From positions 3,596,001 through 3,660,000 of the forward strand of contig NW_026944384.1 of assembly GCF_033439725.1 (NCBI RefSeq): a stretch of DNA of 64,000 nucleotides. Reading direction: 5' to 3'. The notes beneath the pieces were generated by a model. It did not search any database. It was not told where the DNA came from and saw only the letters and a list, made by a program, of their open reading frames with translations. Positions 1-13,468 of the stretch are shown piece after piece (within the stretch, counting starts at the first letter, position 1; the number at the start of each line of letters is the position of its first letter). The stretch comes from Neurospora tetraspora (Eukaryota; Ascomycota; Sordariomycetes; Sordariales; Sordariaceae). The position numbers were made by a program, and so were the translations under genes.

Positions 1-773
1 TCCGCGTACGACTCCGTAGGGGCCTTGTCGAGCTTCATGACGCTAACGGCCGGATCCGTGTCGTCGGTGAGCACGCCAACAATGCTGACACTCTTGTGAT
101 GTAGCAGAACGCTGGCGCCGGGCTCCAGCAGGTCTTTGTCGACGAAGCTCATGATGCTAACGTAGTACTCGGGCCCCGATGTGCTAGAAACGATGGCGTG
201 GTCGTCGTCGATCAACTCCTCGAGAACACCGACACCCATGGGGCTGCCGCGCATGTCATCGACACGGGAGCGCTCGTCAGCCATGCGGTCGGAAGATTCG
301 AGCTCGGACGAAGGAGCGTTGCTGTCCTTAGCGGTCTTTGCCTTGCGTAGACGTTCCTGATTCTCAACGTATTCTTCCTCGAGCAGCAGATGATCGTGGA
401 TTCGTTGCATTCGTAGGAGTCGGAGTTTGCATCGACTTGTCGGATACACTGCGGGGAGCTTGGCGGCAGCGCTGGCACCGCCTTGTCTCTTCTTCTTGCG
501 GCCGATGCGGGTGGTAGGCTTCGGCGGCGGCTCGTACTTGGGCTTATCTTTCTGTTTTGGTGGCGATGGTGGTTAGCGATGTCCATGATGTCAGCGCTCG
601 ACAGCGCACAACAGAAACCATCAAGAAGATGAAGCCATCTTACCTTGTCTTTCTTGGACTTTGAAGGGTCCTGGCCTCCGCCCATGCCAGACTGATTTTG
701 ACCCTGCGCAGAATGTCAGTATGTGATGCATTGCAAGCTTGAGCTCAGCTCCGTATTGCGGCCAACTGACCAT
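1..773 (-). CDS. RPT2: 26S proteasome regulatory ATPase Rpt2 (PSMC1), N-terminal part
   Basis: AAA ATPase subunit of the proteasome base ring; the AAA domain lies beyond the left edge, so only about 204 residues are present. Three exons are seen: the start codon alone (771-773), 644-703, and 1-551. Introns 704-770 (donor GTCAGT, acceptor CGCAG) and 552-643 (GTAAGA, AACAG) are both phase 0. Splicing gives [12 protein letters not shown], matching the conserved Rpt2 start MGQ, whose Gly2 is myristoylated in yeast Rpt2. Then come [39 protein letters not shown] (coiled coil), [10 protein letters not shown] and the OB-fold segment [17 protein letters not shown], all typical of Rpt2/PSMC1. The gene is head to head with a ubiquitin E2 gene. 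An in-frame ATG at 683-685 would skip the myristoylation glycine and is less likely to be the start. Confidence 0.95.
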
Positions 774-1890
774 GTTGACGGTTAGCCTTTCGCAACTCCT
801 GAAAGTGTGGTGGAGGGTTCGACGGTGTGTTAAGGATTATGTTATCGAGTCGTAAGAGCGCCGCACGATATGAACTCGGTGATCGGGGCGGCAGTGATGG
901 AAATGGTTGTCCTGGTGTTCGTTGTTGGCGGATGCCCGTTTGAGGTTGCGATGGCGAGCTCCAGTTCAGGCCCCCAGTGAACGCGACATCCGTCAGTCGT
1001 CCAGTCGCACACCTGACGCACAGACCACCAAAAGCTATTAAGCTGCCGGGGGCAACAGCACGATGCATGCCGTTCGATCACTCCTAGTATTTACTATGGA
1101 CTTGCATTCGATCTGTCCACTGACCACACATTGGCAGTTGCACTTGTACTGTACCGTATGACGGACTGTTTTCCCATACAGCGCATGGCCACGGCATTGA
1201 GCGAGGGAGGGGACCAGTCCGAGGCAGAGCCTCCTGCTTCCATCCTATCCCGTCGCAACTTTGTGTACATTGGAGGCCGACAGTGGTTGTTCATCCTCAA
1301 CTTCCCGTATACTGAGAAATAAAGCAATGCGTGGTTGAGGCGGTCAAACAATACCATACCACCAAGCTCGTTCCATTACAGCTTCTCCAACACAGCAGGA
1401 ACACCACGCTCACCAACTGATGTGAGCATTTCGAGTCTTGGCACTCTTGGGTACCTCTACGGACGCGGCGCCCCACCTCTACTCTTCAAGTTGCGTTTCT
1501 GCACTTCCCTTTCCCTCGACAGGAAGTGACGACCACCATCTCACCTTGTCAGCGAACGTTCTTGCAGCCTTGCATTCACCTTGCATTCACAACTAAGTAG
1601 GCCTGGTTTGCTAACCCTCGATCAGTTGCGGATGGAAACTTAAACCTTCCGTCACTTGTTCTACTACCAACTCCTCCATCACTTGGAAACCCTCCCACCT
1701 CGCAACGTTATTCCACGGACCTCCTTGACCCCTCCACAAGGTTTATCTTATCAGTGATTATTCTACTTGTTCTGCTGAACACTTCTAATCTTACGATTTT
1801 ATTTGCGTCTAACAGCAAACCGTATACGTTACCCACTCCCATTCGGGCGCAATACACCCATTCCTCTTCACCAACATCACATCACTTACC
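774..1890. promoter_or_regulatory. Divergent promoter region between RPT2 and the E2 gene
   Basis: This 1.1 kb carries the upstream regions of two ubiquitin-proteasome genes read in opposite directions. The half nearest the E2 gene (about 1350-1890) is rich in C and T on the plus strand, as Neurospora 5' leaders often are. I did not see a match to the yeast Rpn4 site GGTGGCAAA. Short open frames here are not supported by family resemblance. Confidence 0.5.
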
Positions 1891-2834
1891 ATGGCGTCTA
1901 CTCGTGAGCGCCGCGTTGCGAAGGAACTGCAGGACATATGGAACGACAGAGAGACCTCGGGCGTCATCGCCGAACCCCTCGACTCCAGTAATCTGTCGCA
2001 TCTCAAGGGCTCCTTCAGCGGCCCTCCGGACTCGCCCTACGCCGGGGGTACATACGAGGTCGACATTCAGATTCCGGATAAGTACCCGTTTAAGCCGCCC
2101 TCGATGTATCTGATCACCAAGATCTGGCACCCCAACATCAGCAGCGTCACTGTACGTTCCTTCTGTTTTACCTGTGTTTGTGATTTATGTCAAGAGGACG
2201 TGGAAGTTTCAATAGAGGCTAAACTAACCTAACCTCCATGTTCACAGGGCGCCATCTGCCTCGATATTCTCGGAACGGCATGGTCTCCAGTCGGTACAAT
2301 TAAGACAGCGCTGCTTGCCGTACGAATGCTTCTCGAATCGCCGAACCCGAAGGATCCCCAGGACGCCCAGGTGGCCAAGATGTTGATCGAGAACCCCAAG
2401 CTGTTCGCCCGAACGGCGCACGACTGGGCCGTCAAGTATGCGGGCGCGCCCAGGGTGGACGCGATTCCTCTCAAGTATGACGAGACCTCAAAGGAGGGTT
2501 CGAGGAACGATGCCAGCAGGTATGTGGCGTTTATGGCCATCCCAACACAGTGAACACTCGGAAGTTAAGCAAAAGCCATATGGACACTACATTACTGGAA
2601 ACCCGGAATGAAAGTCAGGGGCGACTAACTTTGAGCGCCTGCTTGGCAAACCAACACAGATATGCTGGCTATAATAAGGACCTGGTGGATCGTTTTGTCA
2701 ACATGGGATTCGACGTAGAAAAAGTGGTCGATGCTTTTATCTTCGTGGGTATTGACCGGAACGGAGGCGCCGACTACGAACTCGAGGAAGCATACATGGG
2801 CGACATCACCGCGCGGCTCCTCGGCGAGCAGTAA
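1891..2834 (+). CDS. UBC1: Ubiquitin-conjugating enzyme E2, Ubc1/UBE2K type with C-terminal UBA domain
   Basis: Takes ubiquitin from E1 and builds (typically K48-linked) chains with E3 ligases. Exons 1891-2151, 2248-2519 and 2660-2834 give 235 residues. Introns: 2152-2247 (GTACGT...CACAG) and 2520-2659 (GTATGT...ACACAG). The start sits in a good context (CTTACCATGG). The UBC fold fills about residues 1-150: IWHPNI carries the HPN motif and GAICLDIL holds the catalytic cysteine (Cys91 by my count), followed by WSPVGTIKTALLAVRMLL. The last about 55 residues (YNKDLVDRFVNMGFDVEKV...) form a UBA domain, which separates this E2 from most others and matches yeast Ubc1 (215 aa) and human UBE2K. Intron 2 is long for this gene and holds a 5S rRNA-like stretch. 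Neighbour: divergent RPT2. Confidence 0.95.
2535..2606 (+). repeat. 5S rRNA-like stretch inside intron 2 of the E2 gene
   Basis: Within the 140-bp intron, GGCCATCCCAACAC (from 2535) is followed by GTGAACACTCGGAAGTTAAGC (2550-2570), then TACATTACTGGAAACCCGG. The order and spacing recall the 5' half of 5S rRNA. GAACAC(TC)GGAAGTTAAGC is close to the loop region of many 5S RNAs, and TAC-T-GG recalls the box C side. It does not match the usual N. crassa 5S sequence as I remember it (GTACTTAAGCC at that place), so a local decayed 5S copy is not the obvious source. It may be chance. Confidence 0.25.
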
Positions 2835-3738
2835 CGATTATTTTAGAGAGTGAGGGATGGGCATTGAGAGCAACAACCGCGGTGCTGTTTGGCGATGCGG
2901 AGGTGGGATTACATATCAGCACTCTGAAAACCGGAAGGATTTAGACTTTCGATAGCGAACGGCGAAAGCGAAGGATGGGGATTCCAGGAACTGGGGCCAA
3001 CGTTCGGCTGGTTTGTCCGGTGGTAGGTTAGCATGGCTTCGTCTGTTATAGTCTATACATCAGCCGCATTCGGATATGGAGTTTTACGGACAGTAAAGGG
3101 TTAAACTGAGCAATGAAATTTCTGGCTTCTTTTTACTACTGATTCTTCGTTTTCCGGCTTTTCGGGGTTTCCGTCTTTCTTTACTTGGTTGCTAGCAAAG
3201 TAACAACGTAGCCATACAAAGTATATGATGCATCCATGCTGGTTTGTGTCACCTTAGGTGAAGACATGTAGAGAAGTCATGTTTTATGTGATATTGTGAG
3301 TAAATGTAAATTATCATATACCTGACCGCCCACACCCATTCCTTGGGTTCACCTCTATCTATCTTGCAAAAACTCGCAAGATGTGGAAAGAGGATATAAA
3401 TGCACCACGGTATACGCCCAATTCCCACGCCCATTAGCGATGGCAAAATGTCTATATCAAGCTTCATTGTCATCCCAAGACACACAGTCACACATGCACC
3501 ACGCTCGGCACTTCCTGCTTCTTCTGACTTTGCTTTCAGCGTCAACCAGACCGGCAGATAAGTTGAACCAAAAATGCAAGACCACCCACGCGCGAGACAG
3601 AGGAAACATGTACGTAATGTTTTGGTTGGTTGGTTTGGTGGTTGGCTGGCTGCTGCTACTATTTTTCATTCGTCCGCCTGAAAATAAGATCAAAGAAAAA
3701 GCTCAAGAGATTAAGAATTATACTCCTTCAAACTTTCC
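2835..3738. other. Convergent 3' region between the E2 gene and LSC1
   Basis: Non-coding tail region shared by two genes that end towards each other. It contains a G/T-rich run of TTGG repeats near 3622-3650 and mildly AT-rich sequence. No RNA gene or convincing open frame was found. Confidence 0.6.
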
Positions 3739-6138
<2,400 letters not shown>

Positions 6139-7854
6139 ATGGCGACAACAACGGTCACAGTAACTCGCAGCAAGAAGGATGCCAACTTGCCGTCCGAAAA
6201 CGACCGGTTCCTGAGGTGCTGTGCCGACATCGCCAACGCCCTCATCGAAGATCATGAAGCAGCCCAGAACGGCCGTCCGCAAAAGGACATCAACCTCAAC
6301 AGCCTCCGATCCAAGTTTGCGAAGAAGCACAAGATCAACAACGTCCCTCCACTCACCGCCATTATCGCTGCCGTCCCCGAACATTACAAGAAGTACATCT
6401 TGCCCAGACTCATCGCCAAGCCCATCAGAACTTCGTCGGGTATCGCTGTGGTGGCTGTCATGTGCAAGCCCCATCGATGCCCCCATATTGCGTATACCGG
6501 CAACATTTGCGTCTACTGCCCCGGTGGCCCAGACTCCGATTTCGAGTACAGCACACAGTCATACACGGGATATGAGCCGACATCGATGAGAGCCATTCGG
6601 GCTCGTTACGACCCATTCGAGCAGGCGCGAGGACGAGTTGATCAGCTAAAGTCGTTGGGCCACTCGGTAGACAAGGTCGAATACATCATCATGGGCGGCA
6701 CCTTCATGTCGCTCCCCGAATCATACAGAGACGAGTTCATTTCCCAGCTACACAATGCCCTGAGCGGTTACGGAACCTTGAACGTAGACGAGGCTGTTAG
6801 GTCGGGAGAGCAGAGCAACATCAAGTGCGTGGGTATCACGATAGAGACGAGACCGGATTACTGTCTTCAGCCCCATCTTTCGAGCATGCTGCGCTACGGC
6901 TGCACCCGTCTCGAAATTGGTGTCCAGTCCCTTTACGAAGATGTCGCCCGCGATACCAACCGTGGCCACACCGTTGCTGCCGTTGCCGAGACCTTTTGCC
7001 TTGCCAAGGATGCCGGTTTCAAGGTGGTCAGTCACATGATGCCGGATCTTCCCAATGTCGGCATGGAGAGAGATCTTGACCAGTTCCGGGAGTACTTTGA
7101 GAACCCAGCTTTCCGTACCGATGGCCTAAAGATTTATCCTACCCTTGTCATCCGTGGAACGGGCCTATACGAATTGTGGAGGACAGGCAGGTATCAAAAC
7201 TACACGCCCAACGGATTGATCGATCTCGTGGCAAGGATAATGGCCCTCGTTCCTCCTTGGACCCGTATCTACCGCGTCCAGCGTGATATTCCCATGCCGC
7301 TGGTAACGTCCGGCGTCGAGAACGGTAATCTGCGCGAGCTGGCTCTGGCGCGTATGAAGGACTTTGGAACCACCTGCCGCGATGTGCGCACTCGTGAGGT
7401 TGGTGTGAACGAGGTCAAGAACAAGATCAGGCCCAACCAGATCGAGCTTGTCCGTCGCGACTACACCGCCAACGGTGGCTGGGAGACGTTCCTGGCCTAC
7501 GAGGATCCCAAGCAGGATATCTTGGTCGGTTTGCTCCGCCTGCGTAAGTGTTCCGAGAAGTACACGTTCCGTGAGGAGCTGGTCGGGCAGCCTACCAGTC
7601 TGGTCCGCGAGCTGCACGTTTACGGCATGGCTGTACCTTTGCACGTCAGAGACCCACGGAAGTTCCAGCATCAAGGTTTCGGTACGCTCCTCATGGAGGA
7701 GGCCGAGAGGATTGCGAGAGACGAGCATGGAAGCGTGAAGATCAGCGTTATCTCTGGTGTCGGTGTGCGTAGCTACTACAGGAAGCTTGGGTATTGGCTC
7801 GACGGACCTTACATGTCCAAGTGGCTTGATGGAAGGCCTGGTCCTGAGGAGTAG
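6139..7854 (+). CDS. ELP3: Elongator complex catalytic subunit Elp3
   Basis: Radical-SAM/acetyltransferase enzyme that makes the carboxymethyl side chain of wobble uridine in tRNA as part of Elongator. Single exon of 571 residues; start context GCAAACATGG. The radical-SAM cluster motif is [14 protein letters not shown], with cysteines at about 114, 124 and 127 (C-x9-C-x2-C, the Elp3 form). It is followed by [20 protein letters not shown]. Further family blocks are [30 protein letters not shown] and HMMPDLPNV. The C-terminal GNAT domain shows the acetyl-CoA loop [13 protein letters not shown] (about 513-525) and ends in [13 protein letters not shown]. Length equals that of other fungal Elp3 proteins, and nothing is missing. 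Confidence 0.98.
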   Translation: MATTTVTVTRSKKDANLPSENDRFLRCCADIANALIEDHEAAQNGRPQKDINLNSLRSKFAKKHKINNVPPLTAIIAAVPEHYKKYILPRLIAKPIRTSSGIAVVAVMCKPHRCPHIAYTGNICVYCPGGPDSDFEYSTQSYTGYEPTSMRAIRARYDPFEQARGRVDQLKSLGHSVDKVEYIIMGGTFMSLPESYRDEFISQLHNALSGYGTLNVDEAVRSGEQSNIKCVGITIETRPDYCLQPHLSSMLRYGCTRLEIGVQSLYEDVARDTNRGHTVAAVAETFCLAKDAGFKVVSHMMPDLPNVGMERDLDQFREYFENPAFRTDGLKIYPTLVIRGTGLYELWRTGRYQNYTPNGLIDLVARIMALVPPWTRIYRVQRDIPMPLVTSGVENGNLRELALARMKDFGTTCRDVRTREVGVNEVKNKIRPNQIELVRRDYTANGGWETFLAYEDPKQDILVGLLRLRKCSEKYTFREELVGQPTSLVRELHVYGMAVPLHVRDPRKFQHQGFGTLLMEEAERIARDEHGSVKISVISGVGVRSYYRKLGYWLDGPYMSKWLDGRPGPEE

Positions 7855-8688
7855 GAGGTCTACTGGTACTCTGTGAGTGGATTTACAAAGGGGCATGAGG
7901 GCGTTGGGCTTCTGTTATGATTCAATCGGACAGGCGCAAAGGGTTGCATAAAGGCGGAAAAGGCGTTTGAGGCTGGGAGTGCGGATTTGAAAGACTGATG
8001 GGCCTTTTGGTCAAAGGCAACTACAAATGGAGATTGTTTTTGGACACAGACGCTTTCCAAACAGTCTTTCCGCATCTTCGTGCCCTTGTTTTCTCTCAAA
8101 ACTTCGGTCATGTGTGTTGGTACTAACTGCACCTCACCTCTACAACATCAACATTATCCCACAACCAAGCAGTTTTTGGAAGTCTCCTTGGAACTCGGCA
8201 TTGGCATCAAATCTGGAGCTGGGAAGGAGGGAGTTGAGATGGGACATCCAACTCGTCGATGTCTGGTCCATTCACGTGTCTCACGCAGGCTCGGTCAACC
8301 TCCCAGCTAAAGCGTCTTCCTTGCAAAAGGCTGCGTGCGTGAATCATACTTTGCGATTGTGAATGTTTGAGATGCCGTACTTGATCATGGCCGGACGAAA
8401 TGCTTGAGAGGAAAAAAGGGAGAATGTTTATCTACCAAACTCTACACTCCCCCCTTTGAGATCTAAGCGAAAAAGTAAGAGTCCTGCCCATTCTTCCTAA
8501 TGCCAAAAACCATCTAGCCCTACCATTACCCTCGAACTTTTGTGGTTTTCCATCAGATGTCGACCGCCTTCTAACTTTTTGTTTTCCACATCCCATCTAT
8601 TAACGACGACATTTCCCCTCAAAATACTAATCGCCTTTAAATGTTTTGTTCTCCAGATCCTAGGTATTTTTTATCCCCACTTAATGTT

Positions 8689-8970
8689 CTACGGACGGAA
8701 ATCTTCGAGCCAGGAGTCCCAATCGTCAAGCTCCGAGCCCCAATTATCAAGCATCGCTGTTAACTCCTCTGCGCTGCCGCTAACATTTGCTTCATCCTCA
8801 TTTTGATAATCTCTGAATAAAGTAATTGCGGAAACCTTCATTTCGAGATCTTCTTCATAGTGGGCTTTGCTAGGATCTGTCACAGGGTTAGCCGTGACAT
8901 GTCTACATAGTGCGTGCATTGTAGTTCTGTCTAGCGTCCATCTTTTGCATGGTGTAACGGCGCGGGGCAT
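8689..8970 (-). CDS. Short open frame, hypothetical; possible gene fragment
   Basis: 93 codons from an ATG at 8968-8970. The C-terminal half is acidic and Trp-containing (LDNWGSELDDWDSWLEDFRP), and the N-terminal half has TPCKRWTLDRTTMHALC. I do not recognise a family. The composition looks protein-like rather than random, so it may be the end of a decayed gene or a small real gene. No neighbour or promoter feature supports it. Confidence 0.2.
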   Translation of the reverse strand: MPRAVTPCKRWTLDRTTMHALCRHVTANPVTDPSKAHYEEDLEMKVSAITLFRDYQNEDEANVSGSAEELTAMLDNWGSELDDWDSWLEDFRP

Positions 8971-10185
8971 TGCACGCTCTGCTCCGTGACACGCTCGTCG
9001 CGAGTATTTGCGTTTGGTTTCACCTTTATTTCAGTACGATAGCAGTTAAGTAGTATGTGGAGTATTAGGAAGTTAAGTGTAGAGTAGAAGGGGGATCAAG
9101 AAATTGGTCCTTACCGTTGTCTGTTAGCGTGACGCTGTCTGTATCTTCTGACGAGAGTTCGTCTTTGCTCTCTTTATCAATGGAGGGGTTCGATGTTTGA
9201 AGTCTTATGCACGTCCGAGTTGCCTTGGTTCAACCTGATAGGTAAGTCCAGTAAGTTGATTTCACCTGTTGACACGTTTTTATATGTCATGATGGATGCT
9301 TATTTATATAGAGAGCGATATTATTCTTTGTGAGAATATAAGTGACTAGCGTTCGTAGTTTACAGATGTTGTAGTTGTAAAGAAGACGTATTGCGTATGG
9401 AGAATATAGGAACGCGTCAGAAATAGAACTATAGGACTAGGAGGGATAGCAGGGGTAGGAAGGGTAGGGGTGCGCGCGTGTTGAATCGAAAGGCGTTACG
9501 ACTATCGTAGTTTGCAAGATGGATGAGAGGGGAAGAACGTCAGGAGAGGAAAATGTGAAACTGTAGACTTTTTATACTTGAACCGCCTAGGTAGAAGCCC
9601 ACCCACCTCCCAGTAAGAAAAGAAAGAAAACCCACAGACGCGTGTACACGTCGCCAGTCCAACACAGCTCCCACAGCCAGGATCGTTCTGGACATAATAT
9701 GCGCTACAGTTGTAGACGGACTAAGCTCCACACTCAAGTACTCGTGTTGTCCGCAGAAGCGGAAATGTATGTGTATATCTCCCTAAAGTCCACGTTAGGT
9801 ACATCTTAGAGCCCACCTATACCTCCCCTCCTCAACATTTAGATAGTAAAATCTCGTCCTAGGAGACCGGTCAACTAGTAGCGGCCAGGCCCCCCAGTCT
9901 CCACTACCTCTTCATTGGATGATGGGCAGGTTGTTGTTGTGCATGGCTCACACAATGTCCCCTCGATTACTCCAATGACGAGCCAGTACGCAACAATTTG
10001 ACCTTTTTGTCGCAGGTCTAGATTAAAAATTGTTGCCAACGTGACCTGGATAAGAAGTAAACAATCCAGGATGATCCGATCTGCTGCCTATAACAGGGAT
10101 CTAGACTTTCATTGTTCTCCGTGTCTTGTGCTCTGGCCAATGGGTTGTCAGATTGCCAAGGCTGTTGAGGATCGGTTATGAGGCT

Positions 10186-10770
10186 TTAGGAGAAGGTGGA
10201 CGCCGGACGGAGGTCACGGAGGACCAAAAGCGAAAGGACCCGGCCGGCATCCGCTGGCATCCTTCGTCTTTCATCCGCGTTTCTCAGCCCCCGGGGCCCT
10301 TGTAATTCGCTCTGATTAATGCGCGTTCGTTTCGTTCTGGTCGTGAGCCGTGGTACCGCCATGGCACCAGTTCGAGTCGCGGCAACCGCACATGGGGCCC
10401 TGAAAGTGCTGATAAGGTGACCAGGGGAGGGGGTTCGGGCAGATTTCGTGGCCATGTCGAGCTTCGGTGGTAGGATTTGCGTCAGCCTGAGGCTCATTTG
10501 TGTTTGGTGTTGTTCTGTTGCCTTCGATGGTAGTGGCGGTAGCGGTAGTAGTGGTGGTAGTAGTAGATGCTGGTATGACCCTTTAGTTTCTGCTCCATGT
10601 CGTTCCAGGGGCGTATTTCGATACCTACCTTTGCCAATGGTGTCAATATCCTTAACGAAGCTCGACATAGATTCCGTGCCGGTTTTCTTTCCGGAAGCGG
10701 CATTTCTCTCCAAGTCCTTCTGGAAAGTGTTGATGAATTTGAGGTCGTTTGTTTTGCTTGCGTCAGCCAT
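10186..10770 (-). CDS. Hypothetical small protein
   Basis: Open frame from ATG 10768-10770, 194 codons if unspliced. The first 47 residues look like a real protein (MADASKTNDLKFINTFQKDL...SFVKDIDTIGKG). They are followed at once by a good donor GTAGGT (10623-10628 on this strand), so a first exon ending at 10629 with an intron is likely. A possible acceptor is TTTCAG near 10405, but the 3' exon is uncertain. After the donor the translation is low-complexity (Leu/Pro-rich, from a CTA/CCA run) and unlikely to be coding. No function can be given. Confidence 0.35.
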   Translation of the reverse strand: MADASKTNDLKFINTFQKDLERNAASGKKTGTESMSSFVKDIDTIGKGRYRNTPLERHGAETKGSYQHLLLPPLLPLPPLPSKATEQHQTQMSLRLTQILPPKLDMATKSARTPSPGHLISTFRAPCAVAATRTGAMAVPRLTTRTKRTRINQSELQGPRGLRNADERRRMPADAGRVLSLLVLRDLRPASTFS

Positions 10771-11347
10771 GTTGAAGAGTGGCTGGGTTGAGGGGTTGAA
10801 GTGTTATTTGAGAACGAAGTTGAACTGAGTGATCGAGCTGTAACTGAGGATGTTGACTTGATGATGCGGATGTCTCATTTTCGACCACGGATGAATATCC
10901 CTTATTATATCTTTGTCGAGCATTCATGATGCCGCTCCATCCAAGTTGCTCTCTGAGCCTCCATCGTTGAGATCGAGATGTTCTTGCGTCCGAGATCCAC
11001 TTCTTGCTCTCCCTACCAGAGCCCTGGATATCCTGATAAGGCTCATTGGGGCAGTGTATCAACACCGACTGTTGATGCATGCGAAGAGTTTGGCGGACTT
11101 GTCAACAAAAGGGGTGAGAGTGTAACGTATCCGTCGATGGAGTACAGTACCTGAAGACGACTTGTTAGCAACGAAGACATGTTGCTGCCCTAGGCCAGTC
11201 GGCCACCGTTCTGTTTCTGGAACGACTCAGCCTCAATTTTCTTCCCACAACCGACTTCAAAGTATGGAGAGCAACATCGCCGACCGACAACCACAAGGTG
11301 TGCCCGATGCATACACGGACATGAAGAAGCGGCAGGCCAAGAAATTT

Positions 11348-11379
11348 GGGAGATTAGATGGGAGATTAGATGGGAGATT
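11348..11379 (+). repeat. 12-bp tandem repeat, about 2.7 copies
   Basis: The unit GGGAGATTAGAT is repeated exactly at 11348 and 11360, with a partial third copy from 11372. Minor local expansion in non-coding DNA. Confidence 0.8.
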
Positions 11380-13468
11380 GTGTTGTGAGAAAGCGGTGAA
11401 CTGAGAGTTGCCTACAAGGCAAAGCTTCATGGTTACGTGAGGCTCTCCGGCCGGGAGATCATATGGTTGGATCTCACGGTTACGGTGCGAGCGCCGGACG
11501 CCGATGGCTCCGGAATTATAAGTCCGGGGTGTAACTCAACGACAGGGCCATTTACAGGATGGCTCGAAACCATTGTACCTCTTCCGAGTAGGCTAACCAG
11601 GCAGGCTTCCACGGGATCAATCCTGCTGCGAGTGATTCCTCAAAGCTGGCATGACGAATGGTTTCATCTGTCGCAATGCGGGGTTGATGAGGAAATGATC
11701 GCTGGGATCATTTCCGACATTTGAGGACTAGATATCAGCGAATATCAACAGGCGGATACCTGTTCGAGGTTTAGCATCAGTAAAGAGCTTCACACAGCCT
11801 TCTTTAACTTGACCGCTTCCGCTCATTGTGGGCAGCGTGGGAAGGCAGCGTGGGAAAAGTATGCCACGTATTGAAGCGGAAATTATTCCACAGACACTAC
11901 TGCAAAATAATGGCCGCCGTCATTGGTGTAAATGTGGCTTATAGGAATTTCGAGCCAACGAGAGTTCGCTTATGGGGGACGCCATACCGAAGAAGCGGAA
12001 CAACTTGCATGCGGTGAACGTCTCTTGCGAAACGGATAGCAACGAGAAAAAGAATCGTGATGAAAGTTGAGAATGTAGAAGCGAGGTAGGTACGGTTGTA
12101 AGTAGTGAAGACTGCATGATATCCGAGGGCGAGGGCGGTGAACTATTAGGCCACTAGTGCAGCACGCCGGATCTTCGTGATCACTGGATGTTGGTAGTAG
12201 TCAGATGAGCTCTGCGCTTGTCAAAAACACCCTGTTGAATGCCTGAAGACCCCAGCTGCTCATATCGATCGTGCTTGACCTCAGAAAGAGATCTGGCTAG
12301 GTATTGATACTGTGCAGTTCAGAAACTTGCTGAAAGAGATCTCTAGTCCATTATGTCAAACACAAGACTTAGTAGGGTGAGGAAACAGGGGAATTGATTG
12401 GTCTTGAGGCCATTTCACTGCAAAGGTGGAGAGCAACACTTCGAGTTCGAGCTCACGCACAACGACCACTTCTTTACCCCACTTCTACTACCTTGAACAC
12501 CACTCGCGATGTTGACCCGCCGTCAGATCCTACTTGACCAACTTGAAGGAGTAAAGTGCTTGCTCTAAGTACCACGCCAACGAACTTTCCAGGGCTGGAT
12601 TGTATTTTTGGCAAGCTGAGCCCAACTCACCTGAACCATGAACCAATCTTGAAGAGCCGGGGCGTCACATTCCGGGCAGGTCAGATTCCCGGTTCCTGAA
12701 TGGCCCCAGTTCGTACCCCTGGCTTTCCTTTGCTGTCTTCTGGCCCCTTTCTCGGGAAACGCTTTCGAAGACGTTTATTTGTTGAATTCTTTGAGGCTCA
12801 AGAGAACCTTGTCACGCTCCAACGTCTGTTCAGTTTTGTCGTTGATCACTCCAAGAACGGCACATTTCTCGATGGCTGTGCTAAGCTCCAAGAATCCCTA
12901 TTGCAGTTGTCGGTGGACTAAAGAAGAAATACGGGCTTCGGCTAGATAATACGTATCCATACCTGGTTGATGTAGTTGTGGCCGGGTGTGTAGCGGAGAG
13001 GTTTAAGAGGTTTAACAACCCCCGTGTGTTAAAGCCGTCCGGAGGGTTTTGGAAATTAAAGGCGGAGGTTGTGCTCGGCACTCCGGATCTTCAACCACAA
13101 GGATCGCATACCCGAACCCCGCGTACGCGAGCCCGCTAACATGGGGTGTGACAGCCCACTAGCTGTTGCGCTATTGCGTAAATGGTGTCAACATGTTACG
13201 CTTTCGTAGCTACCCCGCAGCGATCCTTCAACAGCTAGGGGCCACAAGAACCCATCGACAAGAGCGACCGAGGTGAAATTCCAAGGAAGGAATCGAGGGG
13301 AATGAACTCGTTTCTTGGACCATGCCAAGGATCAAGTTCCTACAATGGTAACAGTTAGCATATAGCCAAGACGACAGGGAGGTAGACCATAGTATAAAGC
13401 TCGGGTATAGAATCTTGTCCATCGACACATCCTCGCTTCCCTTGAACTCATGCCAACCTTTGCCCATC

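Larger units (their letters stand above)
7855..13468. other. Gene-poor region of 5.6 kb with a few open-frame fragments
   Basis: Between ELP3 and the paraoxonase-like gene I find no gene with family resemblance. The segment about 8400-9850 is somewhat AT-richer than its surroundings and may be old decayed sequence. Two minus-strand open frames (8689-8970 and 10186-10770) and a short tandem repeat near 11350 are listed separately. The last about 200 bp before 13469 should hold the paraoxonase-like promoter. Confidence 0.5.

Noticed and set aside
10330-10395. tRNA-like GTTCGAGTC stretch
   Set aside because: No matching D-arm, anticodon stem or acceptor pairing could be placed around it.
13415-13468. 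Upstream in-frame ATG for the paraoxonase-like gene
   Set aside because: It would add a polar stretch before the signal anchor; the ATG at 13469 places the hydrophobic segment at the N-terminus.
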